A stretch of 64,000 nucleotides of DNA from Zeaxanthinibacter enoshimensis (lineage in GTDB: Bacteria > Bacteroidota > Bacteroidia > Flavobacteriales > Flavobacteriaceae). The DNA lies in the NCBI RefSeq assembly GCF_004362865.1, contig NZ_SNYI01000001.1, positions 496,001 to 560,000 on the forward strand. Direction: 5' to 3'. The notes under the pieces are model-generated. The model saw only the letters and a program-made list of their open reading frames with translations, ran no database searches and was not told the DNA's origin. The position numbers and the translations under genes were made by a program. Numbering within the stretch: the stretch's first letter is position 1; every line of letters begins with the position of its first letter. Shown here one piece after another: positions 18,847 through 28,383 of the stretch.

Positions 18847-19581
18847 ATGAGAAAAATACTCGCCTACCCGTTAACGGTGGTTTATTTTATCTTTTTCGGC
18901 TTGCTGCTGCTGATCTTTCATCCCATTCAGTGGATCTGCCTGAATGTCTTCGGATACGAGGCACATAAGAAAAGCGTGAGCATAATGAACCTCGGCATAC
19001 TCCGCCTGACCCATTTACTGGGTACGCGCTATTCTTTCGTCAAGGAATCCGAATTGCCACGGGACCGTCCCTTGATCCTGGTCGCCAATCACCAGAGCAT
19101 GTATGATATCCCGATGATCATCTGGTTCCTGCGAGCCTGCCATCCGAAATTTGTCAGTAAGATGGAGTTAGGCAAAGGAATTCCCAGTGTCTCTTATAAT
19201 TTACGCCATGGAGGGTCAGTTCTGATCAACAGGAAAGATTCACGACAGGCACTTACCGAAATCTCTAAACTGGGCAAATATATTGAGGAAACTAAGCGGG
19301 CAGCTGTAATATTCCCTGAAGGTACGCGGAGTCGGGATGGCCATCCCAAGAACTTCCAGCTGATGGGCCTGAGGATACTGATGAAAACAGCTCCCTCGGC
19401 GCTAGTGGTGCCAATTACTATCAATAATTCCTGGAAAATGTTGCGCTACGGTAAATTCCCCCATGGTATCGGCAGCCACCTGAAGATGCAGGTACATGCC
19501 CCGATGGAACAGAACAGTGACCCCGAAGCCCTGCTGGAAAAAGTAGAAAAGAAAATAAAGGAAAGTATAAAGAACAGCTGA
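18847..19581 (+). CDS. 1-acyl-sn-glycerol-3-phosphate acyltransferase (PlsC-like)
   Basis: A 244-residue membrane acyltransferase. Two N-terminal hydrophobic stretches are followed by the catalytic motif NHQSMYD (residues 81-87, His/Asp of HX4D) and the glycerol-phosphate binding motif PEGTRSR (157-163). It should acylate lysophosphatidate in phospholipid synthesis. The stop overlaps the ATG of the HD-domain gene by one base (TGATG arrangement), so translation is coupled. Confidence 0.9.
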   Translation: MRKILAYPLTVVYFIFFGLLLLIFHPIQWICLNVFGYEAHKKSVSIMNLGILRLTHLLGTRYSFVKESELPRDRPLILVANHQSMYDIPMIIWFLRACHPKFVSKMELGKGIPSVSYNLRHGGSVLINRKDSRQALTEISKLGKYIEETKRAAVIFPEGTRSRDGHPKNFQLMGLRILMKTAPSALVVPITINNSWKMLRYGKFPHGIGSHLKMQVHAPMEQNSDPEALLEKVEKKIKESIKNS

Positions 19582-20240
19582 TGACCGACGCAGAGATCGT
19601 AGAACAAACCATTGCCTTTGTCAAGGAAACCTTGCGGGGCGCAGAAGGGGGGCACGACTGGTTCCATATCCGACGCGTATTTAACAACACCCTGCTGATC
19701 GCCAAGGATGAAAAGGTAGATGTCCTGGTGGTCAGCCTTGCTGCCTTACTCCACGATATCGCCGATGCAAAATTTCATGACGGTGATGAAAAAATAGGCC
19801 CAAAAATGGCCCGGGAATTTCTCAACTCCCTGGAAGTTCCCAAGAAGACTATCACCCACGTAGTAAAGATCATCAAGCATATCTCATTTAAGAACTCCCT
19901 CTCCAGGAATAAAAAGCAGTTCAACTCGCGCGAATTGCAGGTGGTTCAGGATGCCGACCGACTTGATGCGATAGGTGCCATAGGGATTGCCAGGGCTTTC
20001 AATTACGGTGGTTTTAAGAACCGTAGCTTGTACGATCCTGAAATTCAGCCTAAGCTGAATATGACCAAGGAGGAATACAAGAAATCAGAGGGCCCGACCA
20101 TCAACCATTTTTACGAAAAGCTGCTGTTACTTAAAGATGGGATGAAAACGGATACGGGCAGGAAACTGGCCGAAGGCAGGCACCAGTTTATGCTAAATTA
20201 CCTGCAGCAGTTTTATGACGAATGGAACGGTCGCCTCTAA
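19581..20240 (+). CDS. HD-domain phosphohydrolase
   Basis: A 219-residue HD-superfamily hydrolase. Candidate metal ligands are H29 in HDWFHIRRV, the HD pair H58-D59 in ALLHDIADAKF, and the distal Asp in VVQDADRLDAIGAIGIARAF. This arrangement matches the YedJ/uncharacterised HD hydrolase group that acts on nucleotides or other phosphoesters. The substrate is unknown. It is coupled to the upstream acyltransferase gene by a 1-bp overlap. Confidence 0.87.
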   Translation: MTDAEIVEQTIAFVKETLRGAEGGHDWFHIRRVFNNTLLIAKDEKVDVLVVSLAALLHDIADAKFHDGDEKIGPKMAREFLNSLEVPKKTITHVVKIIKHISFKNSLSRNKKQFNSRELQVVQDADRLDAIGAIGIARAFNYGGFKNRSLYDPEIQPKLNMTKEEYKKSEGPTINHFYEKLLLLKDGMKTDTGRKLAEGRHQFMLNYLQQFYDEWNGRL

Positions 20241-20288
20241 TATTTTTTCAAAATCCTATCTTAATTTACTACTCGTCCCGGCTCCCAA

Positions 20289-20317
20289 TTTGCCAATAGA
20301 ATTTTTATGTATCTTCA
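20289..20317 (+). promoter_or_regulatory. Putative promoter of the Gfo/Idh gene
   Basis: TTTG at 20289-20292, 17-bp spacer, then TATCTTCA at 20310-20317, one mismatch to TAnnTTTG. The ATG follows 28 bp later. Confidence 0.35.
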
Positions 20318-20345
20318 GCATTCACCTAAAAATGAATGACTACCC

Positions 20346-21770
20346 ATGCAGCGAAGAAAATTTATTAAAAATGCGGCAGCAACCTCTGCGGCTTTTTCCA
20401 TTGTGCCCAGTTTTGTCTTGGGAAAAGGACATGTCCCTCCGTCTGATACACTTTATGTAGCCGCTTTTGGCGTTGGCGGAAGAGGCGCAGGGGTGATGAA
20501 TGGCCTTGACCGTACCGGCAAAGTGAAATACGTCGCATTCTGCGATGTAGATGAGCGCCGGGCTGCAGACACCTATAAGAAATACCCTGACGTAAAACGC
20601 TATACTGACTTTCGAAAAGTTTACGACAACCAGCTGAAAGATATCGACGCCATCATGGTGGCCACCCCGGACCACAACCACGCTACCATAGCATTACCTT
20701 TTATGCGCGCTAAGAAACATGCATACGTGGAGAAACCCCTTACCCATACGATTCGCGAAGCCCGGCTGATGACGGAAGCCGCCCGTGAAAATGGGATCGT
20801 GACCCAAATGGGGAACCAGGGAGCATCCAGTGACGGTAGCCGGGAAGCCAGGGAATGGATAGACAGCGGGGTTATCGGGAAGATAGAACGGGTCGACTGC
20901 TGGACCAACAGGCCGGTCTGGCCGCAGGGAGTCCCCGTTCCCACAGAGAAGCATCCTATCCCGAAAGGGTTGGACTGGAACCAGTGGCTGGGACCTGCTG
21001 CCATGAGGGATTATAATAATGCCTATCTCCCCTTTAAATGGAGAGGTTGGTGGGATTTCGGTACAGGTGCACTGGGCGACATGGGATGTCATATCATGGA
21101 AACTCCGTTCAGTGTCCTGGACCTGGGATATCCAACCGAAGCAGAGGCCAGTTGTACCACGAACTGGGTGGGTGATTTTGTAGAGGCAGATTACAACGAA
21201 TCTTGTCCTTCATCTTCTATCGTACGTTTAAAATTCGATACTCCTAACCACGGACCTATTGGCCTCAACTGGTACGATGGCGGGATCATGCCCGATCTTC
21301 CGGATGAACTGAAAGATGGAGAGACCATAGGGGATACCGGTGGAGGTACTGTTTTTTATGGCTCTAAAGGAATCCTGGTAACCGATGTTTACTCCAGGAA
21401 TGCGCGAATCCTCCCTTCCAGTATGATGGACCTGCTGAATAAACCGAAACCCTACCTGGAAAGGATTGAAGGGGATACGGAAGGACACCAGAAAAACTGG
21501 GTTGAAGGATGCCTGAACGGGACTTCTACTTCTTCCGATTTCAAAAAATCCGGGCCTCTTACCGAAGCAGTACTGATGGGGAACCTGGCCATTAAGGCTT
21601 TTCAGCACAAAGAACTGAAGCCCGGGAAGAAATTAGGCGACTGGGATCCATTTAATTACCCAGGCAGAATGAAACTGAAATGGGACGGAGAGAATATGCG
21701 GGTGACCAATTACGAGAAAGCTAATGACTGGGTTCGTGGCGAGTACCGTAAAGGATGGGAACTTACCTAA
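20346..21770 (+). CDS. Tat-exported Gfo/Idh/MocA family oxidoreductase
   Basis: A 474-residue protein with a Tat signal (MQRRKFIKNAAATSAAF). The NAD(P)-binding Rossmann motif GVGGRG is at residues 42-47, and the family EKP motif lies in YVEKPLTHT, followed by a large C-terminal alpha/beta domain (WWDFGTGALGDMGCHIMETP). Exported members of this family in Bacteroidota are thought to retain tightly bound NAD and to oxidise or rearrange sugars. It stands alone between a weak promoter and a strong terminator. It may serve the same periplasmic sugar chemistry as the GMC operon at 2-5 kb, but that link is inference. Confidence 0.9.
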   Translation: MQRRKFIKNAAATSAAFSIVPSFVLGKGHVPPSDTLYVAAFGVGGRGAGVMNGLDRTGKVKYVAFCDVDERRAADTYKKYPDVKRYTDFRKVYDNQLKDIDAIMVATPDHNHATIALPFMRAKKHAYVEKPLTHTIREARLMTEAARENGIVTQMGNQGASSDGSREAREWIDSGVIGKIERVDCWTNRPVWPQGVPVPTEKHPIPKGLDWNQWLGPAAMRDYNNAYLPFKWRGWWDFGTGALGDMGCHIMETPFSVLDLGYPTEAEASCTTNWVGDFVEADYNESCPSSSIVRLKFDTPNHGPIGLNWYDGGIMPDLPDELKDGETIGDTGGGTVFYGSKGILVTDVYSRNARILPSSMMDLLNKPKPYLERIEGDTEGHQKNWVEGCLNGTSTSSDFKKSGPLTEAVLMGNLAIKAFQHKELKPGKKLGDWDPFNYPGRMKLKWDGENMRVTNYEKANDWVRGEYRKGWELT

Positions 21771-21791
21771 AGCAAACCTCATATAACTTAT

Positions 21792-21829
21792 AAAGGACAG
21801 CTCAGAACAGACTGAGCTGTCCTTTTTTA
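21792..21829. terminator. Bidirectional terminator hairpin
   Basis: A perfect 14-bp stem, AAAGGACAGCTCAG (21792-21805) with its complement at 21812-21825, and a 6-base loop. T-rich on the plus side and A-rich on the other, so it can serve both convergent genes. The radical SAM stop codon at 21802 lies inside the stem. Confidence 0.85.
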
Positions 21830-22875
21830 TATTGCTGATGTAAACTGTTGTCCAGAGGGGGAAAGACACGATCTCTGAAATATTGTCTTTTGGCCAGTTT
21901 CACCATATCATGGATCTGCGTGGCAAGGATACCGTCTCCCTTATTACGGATTCCAAACCTGCTGTCGTTAAGACTACCTCCATGGCATTCCGCTATCTGG
22001 TGTAAAACCTTATCTGCGCGATCCGGCATTGCCTTCCTGATCCATTCTGAAAAGATCTGCCCTATGGCGCCGTTCAATCGTACCACGGTGAAAGAAAAAG
22101 ACCTTGCCCCGTGATCCGCAACCGCCTTGGCCATCGGTAATACTTCATGGCTGTTGATACCGGGTATAATAGGAGCCAGCATGGCATTGACTGGGATATT
22201 ATTTGCAGAAAGTTCCTGAATGGCCTGTAACCGTCGTGCAATGGTGGCAGTCCTGGGTTCCAGGATACGCCTGGTCTTTTCCGAGAGGGAGGTTACCGAG
22301 ATGTTTACCCCTACCAGGTTATGAGCTGCTAATTCCTTAAGAAGGTCCAGGTCTTGTAGTATGCGCGAATTCTTGGTAATGATCCCCACCGGGTGCCGGT
22401 ACTTTAAGAATATTTCGAGGCAGGCACGGGTAAGCCTGAACTTCTCTTCAGCAGGCTGGTAACAGTCTGTATTTCCCGAGAGCACAATTGTCTCTGCTTT
22501 CCAATTCTTACTTCGCAGTTTTTCCTCTAACAGTTTCGGCGCATTTTCCTTGACCAGGATGCGCGTTTCAAAATCCAGCCCGGCACTATATCCCCAGTAT
22601 TCATGAGAATTCCTCGCATAGCAATAGATGCAACCGTGTTCACAACCCTGGTAAGGGTTGAGCGACCAGTTCATGCCAACATCAGGGCTCGTGACCTTAT
22701 TTACAATTGTCTTAGGGAAGATAGGCAGGTACTGTGTCTTACCCGGGCCCAGATCCTCCCCTTCTGCCTGCATATATTCCAGGAAGTCATCCCTGGTCTC
22801 GTAGCGATGCTCCAGGAATTTATTGTCGGGATTTTGTTGTGCCCCACGGCCCTTATGGAAAGTATCTGGGTTCAT
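21802..22875 (-). CDS. PA0069 family radical SAM protein
   Basis: A 357-residue radical SAM enzyme. The cluster-binding motif CEHGCIYC (C78, C82, C85) follows NPYQG, and the conserved RNSHEYWGYSAGLDFE segment comes next, the hallmark of the PA0069 group. Further conserved stretches include VLSGNTDCYQPAE and GIITKNSRILQDLDLL. No function is established for this group; relation to spore photoproduct lyase-like enzymes has been suggested. The stop codon lies in the stem of the terminator shared with the convergent gene. Confidence 0.9.
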   Translation of the reverse strand: MNPDTFHKGRGAQQNPDNKFLEHRYETRDDFLEYMQAEGEDLGPGKTQYLPIFPKTIVNKVTSPDVGMNWSLNPYQGCEHGCIYCYARNSHEYWGYSAGLDFETRILVKENAPKLLEEKLRSKNWKAETIVLSGNTDCYQPAEEKFRLTRACLEIFLKYRHPVGIITKNSRILQDLDLLKELAAHNLVGVNISVTSLSEKTRRILEPRTATIARRLQAIQELSANNIPVNAMLAPIIPGINSHEVLPMAKAVADHGARSFSFTVVRLNGAIGQIFSEWIRKAMPDRADKVLHQIAECHGGSLNDSRFGIRNKGDGILATQIHDMVKLAKRQYFRDRVFPPLDNSLHQQYKKGQLSLF

Positions 22876-22954
22876 TTAATGGATTTATTCCAAAATTATG
22901 GAAATTTTCCATTATTTAAAGCCCTTATTGATGTTAAATATGAATTGCTGTGAA

Positions 22955-24505
22955 TTAACGCATCTCCACGCGCACCAATTGTTTCTTAGAGCCTCTCTTG
23001 GCATAGAAAAGCAGCTCTTCGTCATCATGGTCTATAAGAGGTTTGGAGACCATCAGCGGAAGCCTTGCCTCTTCGTTATCGATGATCTTTTCGTAATCCA
23101 TTTTCCCCTGTTCATCAAGGCGGATGACAAATACATTCCGGTTACGGCTAAACCCCTGTTTAAAGATTAATCGCTCCCGGTTCAGCAATTGAGGATTTTC
23201 TGATGCGGTGCTGATAAAGAAATAAGTGTTACCGCCCAGGGTGTACGAACTATAAGAAGCGTATGCCCCATCTCCCTGGGTCACTTCTGTTTTATTGATA
23301 TTCCGCGCCCAGGCCATATTTCCCTCTGCGTCCAGCCTGGCGCTCACAATATCGTTATAATGAAACCTTTCTACTCTCAGGCGGCCCCCACTGCTGTTAG
23401 CCTGGGTGCTGGTCGTCACGAAATACTCCTCGGCATTAAACAGAATATCGTTATCCGGCCCAAAACTCACATTCTTAAATACGAGGTCTTTGACAAATTT
23501 TGCGTTCTCCTTTCCAAATTTATCAAACATGAATTGTGGCGAGAAGGCGTTATATTTCCTGGTTGTGATCTCCAGGTTACGGGGGTCTACCCTGAAGTAC
23601 GACAATCCGTTATACCTGTTGTCTTTGCGATCGGCATAGAAACCGACACAAATGATCTCTCCCTCGTGCCACAGGGGTTTCAGGGATTCTGAATATTTAT
23701 CCTCGATATCAAAGGTCTGTACCTGGTGGCCTGTCCCATCCAGTTTAATAAGCTCGTACTGGAACTTACGTTCCAGTGCTGAGAACCGCTTTTTCTTATA
23801 ATAGGCTTTTCCTACAATAAACACCTGGCCCAGATCGGGAGAAACGGCCAGGTTCTCAAAAGCGTAATTCTTATCCTCGACCTCAGCAGAGAAGTCGTGC
23901 TCCATCAGTTTCCTGAGCGAGGTATCAAAAACATGGATAGCGTGTTTATTGACCTTATTCTTTTTATAATGGGTGCTAATCACAAAGGCGGATCGCGCAT
24001 CATCGAAAAGTACGGTCGTTGTAAACCCGGAACTGAAATTCCGGTTGTAATAATTTCGATCTAAGGGGTTATTTACAAATTCTGAGGGAATTGTAAGGAG
24101 TTTTTCAACGGTGAACTGGTTTTGCCCTACAGGACTCCTGTGCACCACGTATTCATAGGCCAGGGCTTCCGGGTTATATTGCAGGAAGAGCAGGTATACC
24201 TGCCCGTTACTGACATATCCCTCTACAAAATCCTTGCCTTTCAGTTTGTAATTCACCTCGGACACCAAATTCAGGTCACTGTCATACTGTTCTATGAAAT
24301 AACCTTTGGGGGTCAGTATGAGTCCGGTATAATAAGCCCGGACCAGTACATATCCCCCGGATCCATCTTCGGCAGAGGAAAGCAGGTTGGAATACCGGTA
24401 TTTATCATTGAATTTTTCCCCGAAGGTGTAGTTGACGGGCATTTGCTGGGCAGTACCACAGGCAATGCCCAACACCAATAGAAGTTGGGCTAGCAGGTTT
24501 CTCAT
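22955..24505 (-). CDS. Secreted protein of unknown function
   Basis: A 516-residue protein with a clear signal peptide (LLAQLLLVLGIACGTAQQ). The mature part is rich in aromatic residues and short strands with regularly spaced Tyr, Asp and Gly (for example YDSDLNLVSEVNYKL, LFDDARSAFVISTHYKK). That suggests a beta-propeller-like periplasmic or surface protein. I do not recognise a defined family. It lies 27 bp downstream of the enoyl-CoA hydratase gene and 79 bp upstream of the radical SAM gene, all leftward. Confidence 0.72.
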   Translation of the reverse strand: MRNLLAQLLLVLGIACGTAQQMPVNYTFGEKFNDKYRYSNLLSSAEDGSGGYVLVRAYYTGLILTPKGYFIEQYDSDLNLVSEVNYKLKGKDFVEGYVSNGQVYLLFLQYNPEALAYEYVVHRSPVGQNQFTVEKLLTIPSEFVNNPLDRNYYNRNFSSGFTTTVLFDDARSAFVISTHYKKNKVNKHAIHVFDTSLRKLMEHDFSAEVEDKNYAFENLAVSPDLGQVFIVGKAYYKKKRFSALERKFQYELIKLDGTGHQVQTFDIEDKYSESLKPLWHEGEIICVGFYADRKDNRYNGLSYFRVDPRNLEITTRKYNAFSPQFMFDKFGKENAKFVKDLVFKNVSFGPDNDILFNAEEYFVTTSTQANSSGGRLRVERFHYNDIVSARLDAEGNMAWARNINKTEVTQGDGAYASYSSYTLGGNTYFFISTASENPQLLNRERLIFKQGFSRNRNVFVIRLDEQGKMDYEKIIDNEEARLPLMVSKPLIDHDDEELLFYAKRGSKKQLVRVEMR

Positions 24506-24532
24506 ACAGGTTTGGTTTGGGCGACGGAATTC

Positions 24533-25315
24533 TCAGGCCCCAGGGAAATCGGGCTTTCGTTTTTCCAGGAAAGCGGTTGTACCCTCCTTGAAATCCTTAG
24601 TCCCGAAGCATTTACCAAATGCTTTGATCTCGGCCTGGTAACCATCCGTATCATACTTAAAACCAGTATTTACAGCTTTTATTGCATAGCTGATAGCCAC
24701 GGGAGAGTTCTTCGCGATCTTCGCCCCGAGTTTCTGGCAATAGTCCTGTAATTCTTCGATCGCACAAACGTGGTTCACCAGACCGTAATCCAGCGCAGTC
24801 TCAGCATCGATCATTCCGGCTGTCATGATCATTTCCATAGCTCTGCCTTTCCCGACCAGCTGTGGCAGGCGTTGGGTTCCGCCATAACCCGGGATCAGGC
24901 CCAGGGAAACCTCGGGCAGGCCCATGCGTGCATTAGCACTGGCGATCCTGAAATGACAGGCCATCGCAAGTTCTAAGCCACCGCCGAGGGCATATCCGTT
25001 GACCGCAGCTATAACAGGGGTTTTAAGATTCTCTACAAGGTCAAAGAGATCTTCCTGTCCTTTCTGTGCTAATTTCTTTCCTTCTTTTTCTGAAAATGAC
25101 GAGAACTCCGCGATATCGGCCCCGGCTACAAAGGCTTTCTCACCGGAACCGGTTACTATGATTACACGAATTTCGGGATCAGATTCTAAAGCTGTAAAAG
25201 CATCATGCAGGTCTCCGATTGTTGCTTTATTCAGGGCATTCAGCTTATCGGGCCGGTTTATGGTTATGGTTGCTATAGGTGCGGTGGCTTCAATAAGGAT
25301 ATTTCCGAAATTCAT
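24533..25315 (-). CDS. Enoyl-CoA hydratase/isomerase family protein
   Basis: A 260-residue crotonase-fold protein. The oxyanion-hole segments AFVAGADIAEFS and NGYALGGGLELAMAC are present. Both Glu residues needed for hydratase activity appear conserved (GGLELA and GLPEVSLG), so hydration of short-chain enoyl-CoA is more likely than a pure isomerase. It acts in fatty acid or amino acid degradation. No other beta-oxidation gene is adjacent. The gene starts 17 bp after the histidine kinase stop. Confidence 0.92.
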   Translation of the reverse strand: MNFGNILIEATAPIATITINRPDKLNALNKATIGDLHDAFTALESDPEIRVIIVTGSGEKAFVAGADIAEFSSFSEKEGKKLAQKGQEDLFDLVENLKTPVIAAVNGYALGGGLELAMACHFRIASANARMGLPEVSLGLIPGYGGTQRLPQLVGKGRAMEMIMTAGMIDAETALDYGLVNHVCAIEELQDYCQKLGAKIAKNSPVAISYAIKAVNTGFKYDTDGYQAEIKAFGKCFGTKDFKEGTTAFLEKRKPDFPGA

Positions 25316-25332
25316 TTCTGTCTTTTTTTTGG

Positions 25333-26814
25333 TTACACTTCTTTAGGGAATAAGACCGTAAATACAGTGCCTTTTCCTTGCTGGGATGTAAAGGTAATAC
25401 TCCCTTTATAGGTTTCCACAATATTTTTGACCATTCCAAGCCCCAGGCCCATCCCACTGCTTTTTGTGGTAAATTTAGGCTCAAAGACCTTATCCTTGAC
25501 ATCGTCTGAAATTCCCACCCCGTTATCAGCAACGGATATCTTTACAAATTTACCTTCTGAAGATACGGTGACCAGGATGCGCGGATCGGAAATTTCCGGG
25601 ACTGCCTGGATAGCGTTCTTCACCAGGTTGGTCACTACCCGGATCAGCTGTGTCCGGTCTAATTTGGCAATGATCGTTTCTTCATCGGCGATGAAGTGAA
25701 TGTAATTTTCATTGAAAATATCTAATGCCAGTTTTACGATCTTAACCACATCCAGGGTCTCGTTCTGTTGAGCCGGCATTTCCGCAAAATTAGAAAATGC
25801 CGAAGCAATACTGCTCATGGTATCGATCTGTTGGATCAGGGTTTTTGAGAACTCCCTGATCTTCCTGTCTATCTCCGGGTCATCCGGGTTAAAACTGCGT
25901 TCAAAACTCTGAACACTCAGGCGCATCGGGGTTAAGGGGTTTTTGATCTCATGGGCTACCTGTTTGGCCATTTCCCGCCATGCCTGTTCCCTTTCGCTTC
26001 GAGCCAGTTTGGCGGCACTCTGCTCCAGCTCATCGATCATTGCATTATAAGCATCGATCAGTTTTCCTATTTCCTGGGAAGGCTTTTCAACAAATATCTT
26101 TTCGTTACGCTTAGTAAAATCGGTTTTGCCCATTTTATCCGAAATGGTCTGCAGCGACCTTGTGATGTAGGTAGAAACGATATAAGCCAGTAAAATTGCC
26201 ATTAACAACATCACCAGGTATACACCTCCCAGCCGCATCAGGAATTCCCTCAGCTCCATATCGTTAAAAGAGTTATCCTCGAAGTAAGGTAGGTTCAAAA
26301 TCCCTACAGGCTTAAATTTGGGATCCAGGATGTAGGTATAAGAAGCGAGGTATTTATCTCCTGCTGCCATATTATCCTCGACAAAACGCTTATCAACACT
26401 TTCTTTTAGCCGATTGAGAACTTCTGCCTCCAGGCACATGGAAAGGGAATCTACCGTCAGTTGCGGCCTGGAGCTGCGGATAAGTTCTCCTTCGAGGTTA
26501 TATATATTGAAATTGACATTTTGTACATCAGCGATCCGGTATATCTCATCTTTAAAAATATACTGCAAGTTTTCTTCGGTCACGGGGTAGGTAGTCTCCT
26601 GAAACGTGTAGGCTATGCTTTGCTGTATCTGTTGTTCTTTTCGCTCCAGCCGGCCACGGTGATAATCCTTGGACTGTTCCCGGTACTGGTAAAGAGTAAC
26701 CCCGGCAATCAGTACGGAGGCCATGACCACCAATAATATCATGGTTACGAAAATGCGTGATCTGAGCGAAATCTTCTGGAGCAAGGTTGCAGGCTTTGGG
26801 TTTAAAGATAGCAA
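25333..26814 (-). CDS. NtrY-like sensor histidine kinase
   Basis: The frame opens with a TTG at 26814; no ATG precedes the first membrane helix (VTMILLVVMASVLIAGVTLY), so a non-ATG start is likely. The 493-residue protein has a periplasmic sensor segment (about 45-195), a second helix (YLVMLLMAILLAYIVS), HAMP and a Glu-rich coiled coil. The HisKA motif is VAHEIKNPLTPMRLSVQSF, and the ATP-binding domain has TNLVKNAIQAVP, VADNGVGIS and GMGLGLGMVKN. No response regulator is adjacent, so it is an orphan in this window. It lies between hemJ and the hydratase gene. Confidence 0.88.
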   Translation of the reverse strand: MLSLNPKPATLLQKISLRSRIFVTMILLVVMASVLIAGVTLYQYREQSKDYHRGRLERKEQQIQQSIAYTFQETTYPVTEENLQYIFKDEIYRIADVQNVNFNIYNLEGELIRSSRPQLTVDSLSMCLEAEVLNRLKESVDKRFVEDNMAAGDKYLASYTYILDPKFKPVGILNLPYFEDNSFNDMELREFLMRLGGVYLVMLLMAILLAYIVSTYITRSLQTISDKMGKTDFTKRNEKIFVEKPSQEIGKLIDAYNAMIDELEQSAAKLARSEREQAWREMAKQVAHEIKNPLTPMRLSVQSFERSFNPDDPEIDRKIREFSKTLIQQIDTMSSIASAFSNFAEMPAQQNETLDVVKIVKLALDIFNENYIHFIADEETIIAKLDRTQLIRVVTNLVKNAIQAVPEISDPRILVTVSSEGKFVKISVADNGVGISDDVKDKVFEPKFTTKSSGMGLGLGMVKNIVETYKGSITFTSQQGKGTVFTVLFPKEV

Positions 26815-26905
26815 ATATCAAACCAGGTTGGTTTGCCCTTCGGCTCTGTTAAATAAAATTAGAATTAACGCGAGAAATTTCTTTTGAGGTGTTCAGGAAT
26901 AACAT

Positions 26906-27445
26906 TTAATCCTTACGAATCCGGTTGTAGAGCCGTATGCCCAGCATCAGCAAGATGGCCAGCACAAAAATACCCACTACCCCGTAGATCCAGTTAAAGG
27001 CATTTTTAAGGATGGCAAGGAATACGATCGCGAACAACAACAGTGTGGCCCCTTCATTCCAGATCCGCATAAAACGGGATGTATACACCACTTCATCGCG
27101 CTGTAATTTTTTATAGATCGTATGGGTTTTAAGGTGGTAAGCAATGAGGAGTACCACGAATCCCAGTTTCACCTGCATCCAGGGCTGACTTACCCAGGAG
27201 GGCATGAGGTGCAGCAACCAGAGGGCAAAAAACACAGCCAGGATAGCCGAGGGCCAGGTAATGATATTCCATAGCCTTTTGCTCATCAGTTTTAACTGCC
27301 GGGAAAGGATCTCTTTTTCCGCGCCCCCTTTTTCCACCGCTTCTATATGGTAAATAAATAATCGCGGCATATAGAACAGCCCGGCGAACCAAGTGATCAC
27401 GAAGATCAGGTGCAGCGATTTGATATAGTTGTAGTAGTCGCCCAT
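26906..27445 (-). CDS. hemJ: Protoporphyrinogen IX oxidase HemJ (CopD family)
   Basis: A 179-residue membrane protein with four to five helices. The first helix has the conserved LHLIFVITWFAGLFYMPRLF segment, including the His expected to bind heme. The central helices keep the WNIITWPSAILAV and QPWMQVKLGFVVLLIAYH features of HemJ. It oxidises protoporphyrinogen IX to protoporphyrin IX, the step before ferrochelatase. hemH is at the far end of this window instead of next to it. The assignment rests on family resemblance and size. Confidence 0.82.
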   Translation of the reverse strand: MGDYYNYIKSLHLIFVITWFAGLFYMPRLFIYHIEAVEKGGAEKEILSRQLKLMSKRLWNIITWPSAILAVFFALWLLHLMPSWVSQPWMQVKLGFVVLLIAYHLKTHTIYKKLQRDEVVYTSRFMRIWNEGATLLLFAIVFLAILKNAFNWIYGVVGIFVLAILLMLGIRLYNRIRKD

Positions 27446-27841
27446 TTTGGAGGATAAAGTTAGGGTTTTATAAGAGATAATCTAAGGGTGTTTTGGAACT
27501 TAGAAAATCTCTGAGCAAAGCCTTACCTCGTTGCTGGTTCTTGTAATGAAAAGAGCATTTTCACTGCTTGTTTTTTGCAGAAAGTGGATTTAACTTGTCA
27601 GTGGGGAGGGGGGCATTCCCCCAAAGAATAACTTAACCTGTCCGGACAACCTCTGTACTGCTGTCGCCATTGATAACGAACAAACGCCTGTGACTTTTAT
27701 TCCAATTCCCTTCCTGGTTTTGTATACTCTTTCCTCACTTCCAAGCTAAAGAAAATGTCGGTCGGATGTATTCAAAAAATATCCTAACTTAGTGTTCTTT
27801 CCCCCTAACCTTACAGGATCATTTAATTAAACGTACTCACT
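27446..27841. other. Intergenic region without recognised gene
   Basis: The 396 bp separate divergent genes. A G-rich hairpin-prone stretch (GGGGGGCATTCCCCC, about 27607-27621) is visible. No coding frame, tRNA or repeat of the families seen elsewhere in the window was found. Promoters for both flanking genes must lie here, but no strong -7 box was picked out. Confidence 0.4.
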
Positions 27842-28324
27842 ATGAAGCAATTATGGTTTTTACTGCTATGCTGTTTAGTATTATCCAGTTGTGCAGAAGA
27901 AAAGGAAACGGAACAAGCAGTAGATCTTGAAGCCGAAAAGGAAGCACTGATGGAAGCCAGCCGCGACTGGGCTAATTCGACTACCAACGAAGAATACCTA
28001 AGTTACTGGCATGAAGATGCTATCCTGCTGCCGCAGGGGCGACCTGCACTCAGGGGTCATGACGAGATCATGGCTATGCTAAAGGAAACGGACAGTATCC
28101 CGGGCTGGTCCGTTGATTGGGAACCTTACGAGGCACATATCTCGGAATCAGGAGATATGGGATACCTGCTTGAAAGAACCTTGTTTACCTGGAACGACTC
28201 TACCGGTCAGCTACAAAAAAACTACATGAACGCGGTGACCATCTGGAAAAAGCAACCCGATGGCAGCTGGAAAAACGTGGTGGATATCAATACTTCGGAT
28301 CCGACGATGACCTCGATCCGATAA
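27842..28324 (+). CDS. DUF4440/NTF2-like lipoprotein
   Basis: A 160-residue protein with a short lipoprotein signal (LVLSSC, Cys 17). A SnoaL/NTF2-like domain follows: a helical start (EALMEASRDWANS), then EEYLSYWHEDAILLPQGRPALRGHDEI, and a beta-sheet ending WKNVVDINTSD. This is the typical pattern of DUF4440 proteins, whose pocket binds small ligands. Many are inactive scaffolds, and the ligand is unknown. It is monocistronic, with a terminator 8 bp after the stop. Confidence 0.85.
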   Translation: MKQLWFLLLCCLVLSSCAEEKETEQAVDLEAEKEALMEASRDWANSTTNEEYLSYWHEDAILLPQGRPALRGHDEIMAMLKETDSIPGWSVDWEPYEAHISESGDMGYLLERTLFTWNDSTGQLQKNYMNAVTIWKKQPDGSWKNVVDINTSDPTMTSIR

Positions 28325-28331
28325 TTTAAGA

Positions 28332-28368
28332 CAACCTGTCCGGGCGTTTTTTCAGCCTGGCAGGTTTT
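28332..28368 (+). terminator. Terminator of the DUF4440 gene
   Basis: AACCTG near 28333 pairs with CAGGTT near 28361, with extra pairing inside (CCGGGC/GCCTGG, imperfect), followed by TTTT. Confidence 0.55.
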
Positions 28369-28383
28369 GGTTTGTAAGTAGCT

